Assembly (NCBI GenBank): GCA_934378025.1 | Contig: CAKRPM010000011.1 | Location: 1 to 12,580 of the forward strand | Length of the DNA stretch: 12,580 bases | Origin: an uncultured Eubacteriales bacterium | GTDB lineage: Bacteria; Bacillota; Clostridia; Oscillospirales; QAKW01 | Direction of reading: 5' to 3' | Shown here: positions 1-7,819 of the stretch, one piece after another | How positions within the stretch are numbered: position 1 is the first letter of the stretch | Layout: the number at the start of each line of letters is the position of its first letter | Translations under genes and position numbers: made by a program | The notes under the pieces: generated by a model | Databases searched by the model: none | Told to the model about the DNA's origin: nothing | Seen by the model: only the letters and a program-made list of their open reading frames with translations

Positions 1-484
1 GGTTCGAGTGATCGACTCGGACGGCAGCCAGCTGGGTATTATGGACGCCGCACGCGCCAATCAGCTTGCGCAAGCGCAGGATCTTGATTTGGTGAAGATT
101 GCGCCCAAGGCACAGCCGCCGGTTTGCAGAATCATGGATTACGGAAAATATTGTTACGATCAGACCAAAAAGGAAAAAGAAGCAAGAAAAAATCAAAATA
201 TCGTAACGGTGAAGGAAATTCAGTTGACCTTGAAAATTGATACGCATGATATCAACACCAAGGCCGGTCATGCAATCCGCTTTTTGAAAAACGGCGACAA
301 GGTAAAGGTTGTCGTTAAGTACAAAGGCCGCGAAATGGCGCATACCGAGCTCGGTCATGCAATTGCCAAGCGTTTTTACGAACTGACCGAGGGCTTTGCG
401 ATTATTGAAAAGCCCGCGAAACTGGAGGGCAGAAATCTGATTATGATTTTGGCGCCCGACCCTGCGAACAAAGAAAAGAAATAA
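1..484 (+). CDS. infC: Translation initiation factor IF-3 (5' end outside window)
   Basis: IF-3 binds the 30S ribosomal subunit, keeps it apart from 50S and checks the start codon and initiator tRNA during initiation. The frame is already open at base 2 (VRVIDSDG...), which matches the early IF-3 N-domain, so the gene starts upstream of the window. The GTG at 8 is an internal valine codon, not the start. The N-domain and linker run to about residue 70 of the visible part, and the lysine-rich linker ([11 protein letters not shown]) is clear. The C-domain follows, with the family signature around [13 protein letters not shown]. The TAA stop at 482-484 overlaps the ribosome binding site of rpmI. 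The infC-rpmI-rplT order is the standard bacterial operon. In Firmicutes this operon is usually controlled by a leader upstream of infC, which is not visible here. Confidence 0.97.
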   Translation, partial: VRVIDSDGSQLGIMDAARANQLAQAQDLDLVKIAPKAQPPVCRIMDYGKYCYDQTKKEKEARKNQNIVTVKEIQLTLKIDTHDINTKAGHAIRFLKNGDKVKVVVKYKGREMAHTELGHAIAKRFYELTEGFAIIEKPAKLEGRNLIMILAPDPANKEKK

Positions 485-490
485 AGGAGG
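484..490 (+). promoter_or_regulatory. Ribosome binding site deciding the GTG start of rpmI
   Basis: AAGGAGG begins on the last base of the infC stop codon and lies 8 nt before a GTG. It fixes GTG at 499 as the rpmI start, since no ATG lies nearby in frame. Confidence 0.85.
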
Positions 491-498
491 ATTTTCAA

Positions 499-696
499 GT
501 GGGTAAACTGAAAACACATACCGGAGCAAAAAAGAGATTTAAGATCACCAAAGGCGGAAAGATCAAAAGAGGCCATGCCTTCCGTTCGCACATCTTAAAC
601 AAAAAAACAACCAAGCGTAAAAGAGGACTCAGAAAAGAAGCTTATTGCGATAAAACCAATGCTTCGGCAATCAAAAAGCTGATTCCCTACAAATAA
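499..696 (+). CDS. rpmI: 50S ribosomal protein L35
   Basis: L35 is a small, very basic protein of the large ribosomal subunit. The product has 65 residues, the usual family length. It shows the family hallmarks in order: [11 protein letters not shown] near the N-terminus, [15 protein letters not shown] in the middle and [10 protein letters not shown] after it, ending in LIPYK. The start is GTG, placed 8 nt after a strong AAGGAGG; most family members start MPKMKTH and this one reads MGKLKTH. It lies 14 nt after infC and 22 nt before rplT, so all three are surely one transcript. Nothing in it looks truncated or transferred. Confidence 0.97.
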   Translation: MGKLKTHTGAKKRFKITKGGKIKRGHAFRSHILNKKTTKRKRGLRKEAYCDKTNASAIKKLIPYK

Positions 697-718
697 AAAC
701 AAACGGAGGTTTAGATAA

Positions 719-1072
719 ATGGCTAGAGTAAAAGGCGCAATGATGACGCGCAAAAGAAGAAAGAAAGTTTTAAAACTGGCAAAGGGCTATTACGGTGCCA
801 AGAGCAAGGAATTCAGAATTGCCAATCAAGCGGTTATGCGTTCGCTGACCAATGCGTATATCGGCAGAAAACAAAAGAAGAGAGATTTCAGAAGCTTGTG
901 GATCACTCGTATCAGCGCCGCCTGCAAAATGAACGATATCAATTATTCGCAGTTTATGCACGGCCTGAAATTGGCGGGGATTACGTTGAATCGTAAAATG
1001 CTTTCCGAAATCGCCGTTTCCGACATGGATGCATTTGCAACCTTGGTGGAAACCGCAAAAAAAGCGCTGTAA
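719..1072 (+). CDS. rplT: 50S ribosomal protein L20
   Basis: L20 binds 23S rRNA early in 50S assembly. In many bacteria it also represses its own operon by binding a leader that mimics its rRNA site. The product has 117 residues, the normal length. The basic N-terminal extension ([24 protein letters not shown]) and the globular part are both present; [19 protein letters not shown] and the [10 protein letters not shown] segment are typical. GGAGGT at 705-710 lies 8 nt before the ATG. The gene is the last of the cluster and is followed within 10 bases by a strong terminator. Confidence 0.98.
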   Translation: MARVKGAMMTRKRRKKVLKLAKGYYGAKSKEFRIANQAVMRSLTNAYIGRKQKKRDFRSLWITRISAACKMNDINYSQFMHGLKLAGITLNRKMLSEIAVSDMDAFATLVETAKKAL

Positions 1073-1079
1073 AATAAAT

Positions 1080-1112
1080 AAACAAAGGGGGAAGATCCCC
1101 CTTTGTTTTTTT
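1080..1112 (+). terminator. Intrinsic terminator of infC-rpmI-rplT
   Basis: A 12-bp stem pairs AAACAAAGGGGG (1080-1091) with CCCCCTTTGTTT (1097-1108) around a 5-nt loop, AAGAT, and runs into seven T residues (1106-1112). It lies directly after rplT. Confidence 0.95.
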
Positions 1113-1123
1113 ATATAAAAATA

Positions 1124-1152
1124 TTGAATTTATTCGGAAAATACGATATGAT
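1124..1152 (+). promoter_or_regulatory. Sigma-A-like promoter of the MoxR-DUF58-transglutaminase operon
   Basis: TTGAAT (1124-1129) and TATGAT (1147-1152) are separated by exactly 17 bp, between the preceding terminator and the MoxR ribosome binding site. This is inferred from consensus match and position. Confidence 0.65.
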
Positions 1153-1181
1153 TATTTTATTAAAAAGCAAGGGAGAAAGAA

Positions 1182-2144
1182 ATGGACGCACAAATTATGG
1201 AAAAGGCACAGGGGATTTGTGCCGATATTATTGCCGAGGTAAAAAAAGTAATCATCGGGAAGGATGAGGTGGCACGTCAGCTGCTGGTGGCGCTGATCAG
1301 CGGCGGTCATGTTTTGATCGAGGATGTGCCGGGCGTCGGCAAAACCACGGCGGCCAAGGCGCTTGCCAAGGCGTGTGCGCTGTCCTGCAAACGTCAGCAG
1401 TTTACACCGGATGTTATGGCCAGCGACATCACCGGTTTTATGATTATGGACAAAAAAACGGGTGAATTTGTTTACAAGCCCGGCGTCGTGATGACCAATA
1501 TGCTTATCGCGGATGAAATTAACCGTACTTCGCCGAAAACACAGTCGGCGCTTTTGGAAGTTATGGAGGAACGTGTGGTGACGGTTGACGGCACGTCGCA
1601 TCAATTGCCCGAACCTTTTATGGTGGTGGCTACGCAAAATCCGACGGGATATGTGGGAACGTATCCGTTGCCGGAGGCGCAGCTTGACCGTTTTATGATG
1701 AAAATTTCGATGGGTTATCCGACGGCTCAAGAGGAGCTTGAAATTTTAAAAGACCGTACAACCGTGGATCCGCTGTCGACGGTTCAGCCGGCCGCCGCTT
1801 TGACGGATATTTTGCATTTGCAGGCGTTGGCGCAACAGGTATATATGGAAGACGCTGTTACGGCCTATGTGGTTTCGCTGGTGCAGGCCACCCGCACCAA
1901 CAGCGATTTTCAATTGGCCGCCTCCCCGCGTGCTTCGCTGGCATTGATGAAAGCGGCGCGCGCATTTGCATTTATTTCCGGCCGTGATTACGTTCTGCCG
2001 GAGGATGTCTTTGCCATGTATAAACCGGTCATTCGCCATCGTTTAATGCTGACGGCGGAGGCAAGAATTGAGCAAAAGAATTTGGACGAAATTTTGGATG
2101 AAATTGCTGCCGGTATTAAAATGCCGGTGAAAAAATCAATATGA
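1182..2144 (+). CDS. MoxR-family AAA+ ATPase
   Basis: MoxR ATPases are AAA+ chaperones that use ATP to mature or insert metal sites into partner proteins; the partner is usually encoded next door, and here its nature is unknown. The product has 320 residues, normal for the family. Walker A is DVPGVGKTT (about 48-56), Walker B is MLIADE (107-112), followed by NRTSPKTQSALLEVMEE. Sensor 1 is ATQNP (Asn153) and the LPEAQLDRF segment carries the presumed arginine finger Arg170. The C-terminal part holds the sensor 2 region (SPRASLALMKAARA). The ATG follows GGGAG with close spacing. The stop overlaps the start of the DUF58 gene by 4 nt (ATGA), which implies translational coupling. MoxR next to DUF58 and a transglutaminase is a widespread arrangement. 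Confidence 0.95.
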   Translation: MDAQIMEKAQGICADIIAEVKKVIIGKDEVARQLLVALISGGHVLIEDVPGVGKTTAAKALAKACALSCKRQQFTPDVMASDITGFMIMDKKTGEFVYKPGVVMTNMLIADEINRTSPKTQSALLEVMEERVVTVDGTSHQLPEPFMVVATQNPTGYVGTYPLPEAQLDRFMMKISMGYPTAQEELEILKDRTTVDPLSTVQPAAALTDILHLQALAQQVYMEDAVTAYVVSLVQATRTNSDFQLAASPRASLALMKAARAFAFISGRDYVLPEDVFAMYKPVIRHRLMLTAEARIEQKNLDEILDEIAAGIKMPVKKSI

Positions 2145-3307
2145 CCGGGAGCAGAATTTTATATGCCGCAATTGTGCTGGCAGCATTCATTTTTTCTCAG
2201 GCACTGTACGATTCGGTGTCGCTTTTTACCTTGGTTTGCGTTTTGCTGTTGCCGCTTGTATCCGTCAGCTTGCTGTTCGTGGGGCGGCAAACCGTCCATA
2301 TTCGCTGCAAGCTGTCGCAAACGGAAATGTATCGGTACGGCGAGGGCAAAGTGTTTGCCGAAATTCGCTGTCCCATGCCGTTGATTTCGCCGATTATGCG
2401 CGTCAACTGCCGTTTGCCGGGCGAGCATCGGGATGAAAGCGTGCCTTCGCAGCTGCATGTCAGCTTCAGTCCCATGTCGACTACGGTGATTGAAATCCCG
2501 TTTTCTTTTGATCTGCGCGGCAATTATACGGTCGGTGTGGAAAGCGTTGAAATTTGCGACTTTCTGCGTTTGGTACGAATTCGGAAAAAGATCGGCAGAG
2601 AATGGAAAGTGCGGGTGAAGCCCCGTTTTTTGGCGGTTGAGGCACCGCTGCGGCAGCGTATTTATTTGGATGACGGCACCGGAACGGACATGACGCCGGC
2701 TGTCGGCTATGCCACCGAACCGCTGGGGGTACGGGACTATATCGAAAACGAATCGCTTCGGTTTGTGCATTGGAATTTATCGGCGCAAAAGGATCAATTG
2801 ATGGTAAAAACTTTTGCGGCGACAAGGCAAAAGCAGAGCTATATCCTAATGGATTTAAGCGCTGAAAATATTACCGAGCTGCACAGCCGTCGGGTCGGCG
2901 ACGCGGTGGTGGAATGTGCGCTCAGCCTGGCGCGCGAAACCGTTAATGAAGTCGGGGCAACCTGCTTGATGTGGAATGCGGGCGGCCTGCAAAAGCAGGA
3001 GATTGATACGCCGGCGCAGCTGGCTGCGGCGCATGCCGCTGTGTCGATGTGCCCGTTACAAACGCAGGACAAGCTTGATAAAATACTCGATCAGATTGAT
3101 GATGTGCAGGATCTTTGTGTTGTGGTCGGCAGCTTAAGCGATGCAAAAATGCGGCGGATCGACGTGCTGCGCACGGTGGTGCATTGCCCCATTAAATTGG
3201 TGGCGGTTGAAAACACCGATCATATTTCCGCCGACGTACTGCGCGGGAAAAATATTTTTTTGCAGGTACTTCATCTGGAGCATATTGAAGAGGGCAGGCT
3301 TTCATGA
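2141..3307 (+). CDS. DUF58 domain-containing membrane protein
   Basis: The product has 388 residues. Two hydrophobic segments near the N-terminus (about residues 6-20 and 28-47) are probably membrane helices, and the rest should lie on one side of the membrane. The DUF58 signature is at about residues 195-220: Arg198-Asp199-Tyr200, then FVHWNLSAQ with His210-Trp211. The usual family motif has a Gly-Asp pair between the Tyr and the HW; here that stretch reads IENESLRF, so the pair is missing. The biochemical function of DUF58 is not established; it is repeatedly found with MoxR ATPases. It overlaps both neighbours by 4 nt (ATGA) and has no clear ribosome binding site of its own, which fits coupling to the MoxR gene. 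The assignment to the family is firm; any role in envelope maintenance is inference. Confidence 0.92.
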   Translation: MTGSRILYAAIVLAAFIFSQALYDSVSLFTLVCVLLLPLVSVSLLFVGRQTVHIRCKLSQTEMYRYGEGKVFAEIRCPMPLISPIMRVNCRLPGEHRDESVPSQLHVSFSPMSTTVIEIPFSFDLRGNYTVGVESVEICDFLRLVRIRKKIGREWKVRVKPRFLAVEAPLRQRIYLDDGTGTDMTPAVGYATEPLGVRDYIENESLRFVHWNLSAQKDQLMVKTFAATRQKQSYILMDLSAENITELHSRRVGDAVVECALSLARETVNEVGATCLMWNAGGLQKQEIDTPAQLAAAHAAVSMCPLQTQDKLDKILDQIDDVQDLCVVVGSLSDAKMRRIDVLRTVVHCPIKLVAVENTDHISADVLRGKNIFLQVLHLEHIEEGRLS

Positions 3308-5886
3308 ACAGAAAAACAAGAACCATACAAAATTATACCGCGTACGTTGAGAAAAGCAAAGCGGGGGTATGGGCCTGCGCATTGCAGCTTGTACTGCTGT
3401 TTTTATGTGTTTTCTCCACGGTATTGTGCTTTTCCAGCGCGCTGGCCATGACGGTGCCACTGCCGGAAATCATTTTGATTTGTCTGCTTTGTACGCTTGG
3501 TTTTGCCGCGGCGTTTTTTAACAAAATCACTTTCGGAATTTTTGCAGGCGCACTCTTGATTTTCGGGATTACCTTTTTGGACGCGATACGATCGTTTATC
3601 GAAAAGGCCGTAGAGGGCTTTAAGTTTTGTTATGATCTCGGCTTTGTCATTATGAAGGCGGCGGGCTGGAATTATACCAGTCACATGCTGACGGATGAAA
3701 CAACCGTGGCCGAGATTTTAAAGGACGAGGCCCTGGTGCTGTCCTATTTCAGAAGCGTGATCGTGGTACTGGCGGTGTTTTTTGCCGCTTGGTTTGTTTC
3801 GCTGTCCTGGAAACGTCCGCGCGTATGGCCGACGTTTTTGGTGGTATTTGCGGTTTTGGCGCCCGGATTTTATATCGGATTGGCGCCGTCGCCGGTGGCC
3901 TTTTGTCTGTTGCTTTCCGGGGCGTTCGGCTTATATATTCAGACCCTTTGCGGTCGGCGTGTTTATGCACGTACGCTGGCGGCTTGGTTTAAAAGCCTCT
4001 TTAAAAAACAGGATAATAAACGACGTTTTGCCTTTACGGCCAAAAGCGGCATTTACGGTTTGAGCGTGAGTGCGATCAGTCTGGGCTTTATGCTTTTGGT
4101 GGCGCTGATCACTTATCAAACGCCTTTGGTGGAGCTGGATAATGTCCGCAAGTATTTGGATGACGGCTCTAAGTATGTGTACAATCGTTTGTTTTACGGA
4201 CGCCTGGAGGTGCCGGACGGTTCGATCGGCAGTCTTTTGTCCTCCGACGAAATCAAACTTCTGAAAATTCCGCAAATTCACGATGTTCCGGTTTTTACGG
4301 TGAATTCCAAGCATAACGAAACGTTTTATTTGCGTGCATGGGTGACGGATGATTTTCAAGACAATACTTGGAAAGTGTTGGACGAAAAGGATGAGAGCGC
4401 CTTTGCGTCAAGCGTTGTTGAAGGAACGGACCCGAGTACGTTTGCCTATCGGTTGCATCAATCGTTTGTGGAAGAACGGCTGAGTATGGATCAGCAGCGC
4501 AGCTTTGGTTTTGTGACAGATGATATCACTGTAAAGGCGCGCTTTCATAAAAGCCTGGTGGCGCACATGCCGACCTATGCGACGGATGGTAAAATCACAG
4601 GCGATTTTGAGGGCATCCGAACGACGGCGGGGGAGAACAAGAGTTTTGAAGGCAGCCGCCCGGGCGGCAATCGTTACGAAATGGGTTCTTTTCAGCCGGT
4701 AATTACGACCAAGGGATTTGTTACGGCGCTCTACGCTCTTTCTCAAAAATACATGACCGTGCTGAGTACGAACACCGACGATATTGAATCTAAGCGATTT
4801 CAGCAGTATATGAAAGAAGAGCGTTCGTACGCCGCCTACGCCCAAAAGAAGTTTACCGATGATATCGGGATCAGTTATGATATGGCGGAGCGGGCGCGGC
4901 AGCTGTCCGATTCATATAGTTCCAAACTTGCCAAGGTGCTTTCCATTGAACGGTATTTTCGGGATGATTCGGTATTCACCTATACGACCACTCCCGAACA
5001 ATCGGGCAGTTCGGATGCACTCACGCAAATTGAGTACAGCCTGTTTACCAATCAGGAGGGCTATTGTACGTATTATGCTACGGCGATGACGTTGATGGTT
5101 CGCTCGCTCGGATATCCGGCGCGCTTTGTCAGCGGGTATATTGTCCGTCGGGACGGAACGGCGGCCGAAAGCGATACATATACAAGAACCGTCATGGACG
5201 CGGATTGCCATGCATGGGTTGAGGTGTACTTTGACGGCCTTGGCTGGCTGAGCTTTGATCCGACCCCGGACGCGACGGAAAGCGCGCAGGAATACGAGGC
5301 GCGGTACTATGCGCTCTCCTTGGAAAGCGGCGGTACCGGCGGCGATGCGGGCGGCAGCGTTACCAAACCGGTTCGTGACAATATGGATGCAAATTATGTA
5401 GAAGAACAAGAGGAAGATCCGGCACAGATGCCCGAAATTCCCGAGGCATCGCACGCTTTGACCAACTTGCAGATTGCACTTTGGGTACTGTATGCGCTGC
5501 TGCTGTTGATCATTTTACCCGCGGCCTTGATTCTTTATACAAAACGCAAGGTAAAGCGGCTGTATGCCGGCGTATATGTGCCGAGTGACCGTCCCGCACA
5601 GACCATCAATAAAATGAACGAGAGAATTTGCTGCTGGTTGGCGTTAAAGGGACTGGATATTCGCGAGGGCGAAAGTGCAGCCAAACGCGCCGAGCGTGTG
5701 GACAGCACCTTGGTCACCGAGCATAAAATGGCGGATATTTTGCCGATTTTGACGCGCAGTGCCTTCGGTCAACAGGAGGCGGAAACGGAGGAATTGTCCG
5801 CGGTAACGGCCTATTATGAAGAACTTTATAAGCTTTTGCATCAAGGCAAAAAAGCCATTCCGATTTGGAAGCAAATCCGTGAATAA
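3304..5886 (+). CDS. Multi-pass membrane transglutaminase-like protein (TgpA type)
   Basis: The product has 860 residues. The N-terminal part has about seven hydrophobic segments (roughly 22-45, 53-72, 76-95, 147-167, 173-190, 194-214, 250-270). A large extracytoplasmic region follows, with a transglutaminase core at about 540-660. Its triad is visible: Cys588 in EGYCTYYATAM, His636 in DCHAWVEVY and Asp652 in SFDPTPD. A last membrane helix lies at about 724-746, then a cytoplasmic tail (about 747-860) resembling the C-terminal domain of TgpA-type proteins. Such proteins may cross-link or cleave proteins by a papain-like mechanism; the substrate here cannot be told. GAGGG about 9 nt before the ATG could serve as ribosome binding site, and the ATGA overlap with DUF58 supports coupling. 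A bidirectional terminator follows at once. Confidence 0.93.
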   Translation: MNRKTRTIQNYTAYVEKSKAGVWACALQLVLLFLCVFSTVLCFSSALAMTVPLPEIILICLLCTLGFAAAFFNKITFGIFAGALLIFGITFLDAIRSFIEKAVEGFKFCYDLGFVIMKAAGWNYTSHMLTDETTVAEILKDEALVLSYFRSVIVVLAVFFAAWFVSLSWKRPRVWPTFLVVFAVLAPGFYIGLAPSPVAFCLLLSGAFGLYIQTLCGRRVYARTLAAWFKSLFKKQDNKRRFAFTAKSGIYGLSVSAISLGFMLLVALITYQTPLVELDNVRKYLDDGSKYVYNRLFYGRLEVPDGSIGSLLSSDEIKLLKIPQIHDVPVFTVNSKHNETFYLRAWVTDDFQDNTWKVLDEKDESAFASSVVEGTDPSTFAYRLHQSFVEERLSMDQQRSFGFVTDDITVKARFHKSLVAHMPTYATDGKITGDFEGIRTTAGENKSFEGSRPGGNRYEMGSFQPVITTKGFVTALYALSQKYMTVLSTNTDDIESKRFQQYMKEERSYAAYAQKKFTDDIGISYDMAERARQLSDSYSSKLAKVLSIERYFRDDSVFTYTTTPEQSGSSDALTQIEYSLFTNQEGYCTYYATAMTLMVRSLGYPARFVSGYIVRRDGTAAESDTYTRTVMDADCHAWVEVYFDGLGWLSFDPTPDATESAQEYEARYYALSLESGGTGGDAGGSVTKPVRDNMDANYVEEQEEDPAQMPEIPEASHALTNLQIALWVLYALLLLIILPAALILYTKRKVKRLYAGVYVPSDRPAQTINKMNERICCWLALKGLDIREGESAAKRAERVDSTLVTEHKMADILPILTRSAFGQQEAETEELSAVTAYYEELYKLLHQGKKAIPIWKQIRE

Positions 5887-5887
5887 A

Positions 5888-5922
5888 AAAATACCGAGCA
5901 ACATTTCGTTGCTCGGTATTTT
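5888..5922. terminator. Bidirectional terminator between convergent genes
   Basis: A 15-bp perfect stem pairs 5888-5902 with 5908-5922 (core ACCGAGCAAC/GTTGCTCGGT, loop ATTTC). It starts 2 bases after the transglutaminase stop and ends 5 bases before the stop of the minus-strand gene. T-rich tracts follow on both strands, the stronger one on minus. Confidence 0.93.
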
Positions 5923-5927
5923 GCTTT

Positions 5928-7073
5928 TTATTTTCCGCGCGTTGTGTAGGGCGGTCGGTCGGTGGGCAGCTTGTAATCATTGGGGTCAATGACCAGCCAT
6001 GCGTTGGGTAAAAAGCGCTGACCGTCTGCGTCCGAACCGCTGGGATTGTTGAGTACTTCCGTGTTATGTACCAAAACGCTGGAGGAACCGCCGTCCAGAT
6101 TGCTGGCGTTGTACGCCTCAAATTCCAGCATAATGTTCAGAATATCCCGCATGGTGGCACCGAAAGATACCGCGCTGCGTCCGTCAATGACTAAAAACAA
6201 TACCGTTCCGTCACGCTTTTGACCGATGGCGGTACGCGGAGCATAGCCCCAACCGCCGTTACCGGAAATGGGTGCCGGCTCTCCGTTAATAATCAAGGCC
6301 GGGGTAAATTCAACGGCGTCGCGAATTTTCATGGCTTTGATTTCGGAGGTGGTATATTTTCCGAGAATCAGTACATCGTCATCGTCAAACCCAATCAAAT
6401 TATGATAGGTTGAGGAGGAGTTGTAGATAATTTCATGATCGACAATAACCATGCCGACAGGCGTACCGCCGTTTCCGTGACCGTTATTATCGGCAAAGCC
6501 GCCGGCGTTCATACCGGCAATTGCATTGTAATCGGTGATGATGTTGGCAATTTTCGTTCCCTTTTGCCCAAAGCTTTTCGGAATACCGAGACGAACCCAG
6601 GAGGGATCGGGAATTTCCATCATCCAGCCTTTGAAATTATTACGGCTGACATCCGTAATTTTGATGTCTGACGCTTTCATGCCGGATTCATTTTTGTTAA
6701 TTTGATCCTTATCCGTACTGCTGTCCAACGAGCCTACGGAGTTCTTAGCCAAAATCTCCGCGATGGTTTGATCGTCGTAGAACCACTGCGCAAAGTACTT
6801 ATGACTGAGTGTTGTCATTGCCGAGGTTACCAGTGTGTCGCGAATAAAATCAATCGGGCCGTAGAGCAAAAAGGTAATCAGCAATATAGCGGTAAGAACC
6901 GAGCCTACAAAGCTGTATAAAAAGGCTTTTACCTTTCTGGTTTTTTTGTAGCCGACCAGCATGTTCCAAAAGGCGACAACTTTATTCGGTTTTTTAGCGG
7001 CTTTGTTGGATTTCGCATCAGCCGGCTGCACCGACGGATCGCCGCTTTTGCGGCGTGTGTTTTTTTTGTTCAT
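5928..7073 (-). CDS. Membrane-anchored phosphodiester glycosidase (NAGPA/DUF2233-like)
   Basis: The product has 381 residues. A basic, hydrophilic cytoplasmic N-terminus (1-50) is followed by one membrane helix at about 51-72 and an extracytoplasmic linker. The catalytic-type domain runs from about 135 to the end. Family signatures are MNAGGF (188-193), RTAIGQ (280-285), VIDGRS (295-300) and NLDGGSSS (325-332). The fold was first described in mammalian N-acetylglucosamine-1-phosphodiester alpha-N-acetylglucosaminidase; bacterial members are annotated as exopolysaccharide or cell-wall glycopolymer proteins, and the true substrate here is unknown. The start is the first ATG after an in-frame stop two codons upstream. 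Its ribosome binding site is poor: GAGGA lies about 15 nt away and only GGTG is close, so translation may be weak. It is a single-gene unit with its own promoter and a shared terminator. Confidence 0.9.
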   Translation of the reverse strand: MNKKNTRRKSGDPSVQPADAKSNKAAKKPNKVVAFWNMLVGYKKTRKVKAFLYSFVGSVLTAILLITFLLYGPIDFIRDTLVTSAMTTLSHKYFAQWFYDDQTIAEILAKNSVGSLDSSTDKDQINKNESGMKASDIKITDVSRNNFKGWMMEIPDPSWVRLGIPKSFGQKGTKIANIITDYNAIAGMNAGGFADNNGHGNGGTPVGMVIVDHEIIYNSSSTYHNLIGFDDDDVLILGKYTTSEIKAMKIRDAVEFTPALIINGEPAPISGNGGWGYAPRTAIGQKRDGTVLFLVIDGRSAVSFGATMRDILNIMLEFEAYNASNLDGGSSSVLVHNTEVLNNPSGSDADGQRFLPNAWLVIDPNDYKLPTDRPPYTTRGK

Positions 7074-7121
7074 GTTTCACCAATTCTTTCCTCTTGCTAA
7101 CGTATAAAGACAGATACTAAT

Positions 7122-7150
7122 ATTATGCAACGAAGCGGTGACTTTGTCAA
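7122..7150 (-). promoter_or_regulatory. Sigma-A-like promoter of the phosphodiester glycosidase gene
   Basis: On the minus strand a perfect TTGACA (7150-7145) and CATAAT (7127-7122) are separated by 17 bp, about 50 bp upstream of the ATG. The -35 box lies only 23 bp from the -35 box of the divergent Nudix promoter. Confidence 0.7.
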
Positions 7151-7173
7151 GCAAGGAAATGTAAATTTTTCTT

Positions 7174-7202
7174 TTGCAAAGCGTTTTAAAATGTTGTACA
7201 AT
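7174..7202 (+). promoter_or_regulatory. Sigma-A-like promoter of the Nudix hydrolase gene
   Basis: TTGCAA (7174-7179) and TACAAT (7197-7202) are separated by 17 bp. GGGGAG at 7221-7226 then lies 8 nt before the ATG at 7235. Confidence 0.7.
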
Positions 7203-7234
7203 AAAAAAGAGTAAAAACAAGGGGAGATATTTTC

Positions 7235-7768
7235 ATGGATATTGCAGAAAAAACGATGAAAAGTGAAACCGTTTACCGCTGCCCGGTTTTTTCGGTGACC
7301 AAGGATCAGGTGCTTCTGCCGGACGGCCGCACGGCGGATCGTGATAAAATCATTCATCACGGCGGCAGCGGCGTTTTACCGATTACGCCGACGGGTCAGG
7401 TATTGCTGGTGGAGCAGTATCGGTACGGCATCGGGCAGGCTACACTGGAAATCCCTGCCGGAAAACTGGAAAGGGGAGAGGATCCCGAAACGGCCGCCCG
7501 ACGGGAACTGAACGAGGAAATCGGGGCAAAGGAACAGGCGTTGATTTCTCTCGGAAAAATCGCGGTTTCACCGGCGTATGACAGTGAGATCATTTATATT
7601 TATTTGGCGGAAAATGTTACGCCGGGCGTGCAGAGCCTGGATGACGATGAATTTTTAAATGTACGGTGCGTTGAGATGGATCAGGCAATGGAGATGATTG
7701 AAAACGGTATCATCACCGATGCGAAAACTCAAATTGCGTTGTTGCGCTATCAACAATTTTATCGGTAG
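7235..7768 (+). CDS. Nudix hydrolase, ADP-ribose pyrophosphatase type
   Basis: Nudix enzymes of this group cut ADP-ribose to AMP and ribose 5-phosphate and so clear a reactive NAD breakdown product. The product has 177 residues. The Nudix box is complete and fits G-x5-E-x7-REUxEExGU: Gly76, Glu82, Arg90-Glu91-Leu92, Glu94-Glu95, Gly97-Ala98. A proline 16 residues after Gly97 (Pro113 in VSPAYDS) is the mark used to separate ADP-ribose pyrophosphatases from other Nudix enzymes. The N-terminal VEQYRYG and LEIPAGKL segments also fit. The start follows GGGGAG by 8 nt. It is a single-gene unit with its own promoter and a shared terminator. The family is certain; substrate preference is inferred from the proline and would need an assay. 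Confidence 0.94.
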   Translation: MDIAEKTMKSETVYRCPVFSVTKDQVLLPDGRTADRDKIIHHGGSGVLPITPTGQVLLVEQYRYGIGQATLEIPAGKLERGEDPETAARRELNEEIGAKEQALISLGKIAVSPAYDSEIIYIYLAENVTPGVQSLDDDEFLNVRCVEMDQAMEMIENGIITDAKTQIALLRYQQFYR

Positions 7769-7773
7769 AACCG

Positions 7774-7819
7774 AAAAAATCCTTCCGAAAAGGCGGTCGC
7801 TTTTTCGGAAGGATTTTTT
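7774..7819. terminator. Bidirectional terminator between the Nudix and rubrerythrin genes
   Basis: An 18-bp stem pairs 7774-7791 with 7802-7819 (core TCCTTCCGAAAA/TTTTCGGAAGGA). The A-rich foot on each side becomes a T tract on the other strand. It starts 5 bases after the Nudix stop, and its right edge touches the rubrerythrin stop codon. Confidence 0.92.

Noticed and set aside
8..484. GTG at 8 as the true start of infC
   Set aside because: The frame is open to the window edge and the residues before it (VR) fit the IF-3 N-domain, so the gene is simply cut by the window.
1152..1730. A 192-codon open frame on the minus strand opposite the MoxR gene
   Set aside because: The plus-strand frame carries all AAA+ motifs. 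The antisense product is Arg/His-rich with no family motif.
2159..2770. Overlapping open frames on both strands inside the DUF58 gene
   Set aside because: They lie entirely under a well-supported gene, have no ribosome binding sites and have biased composition.
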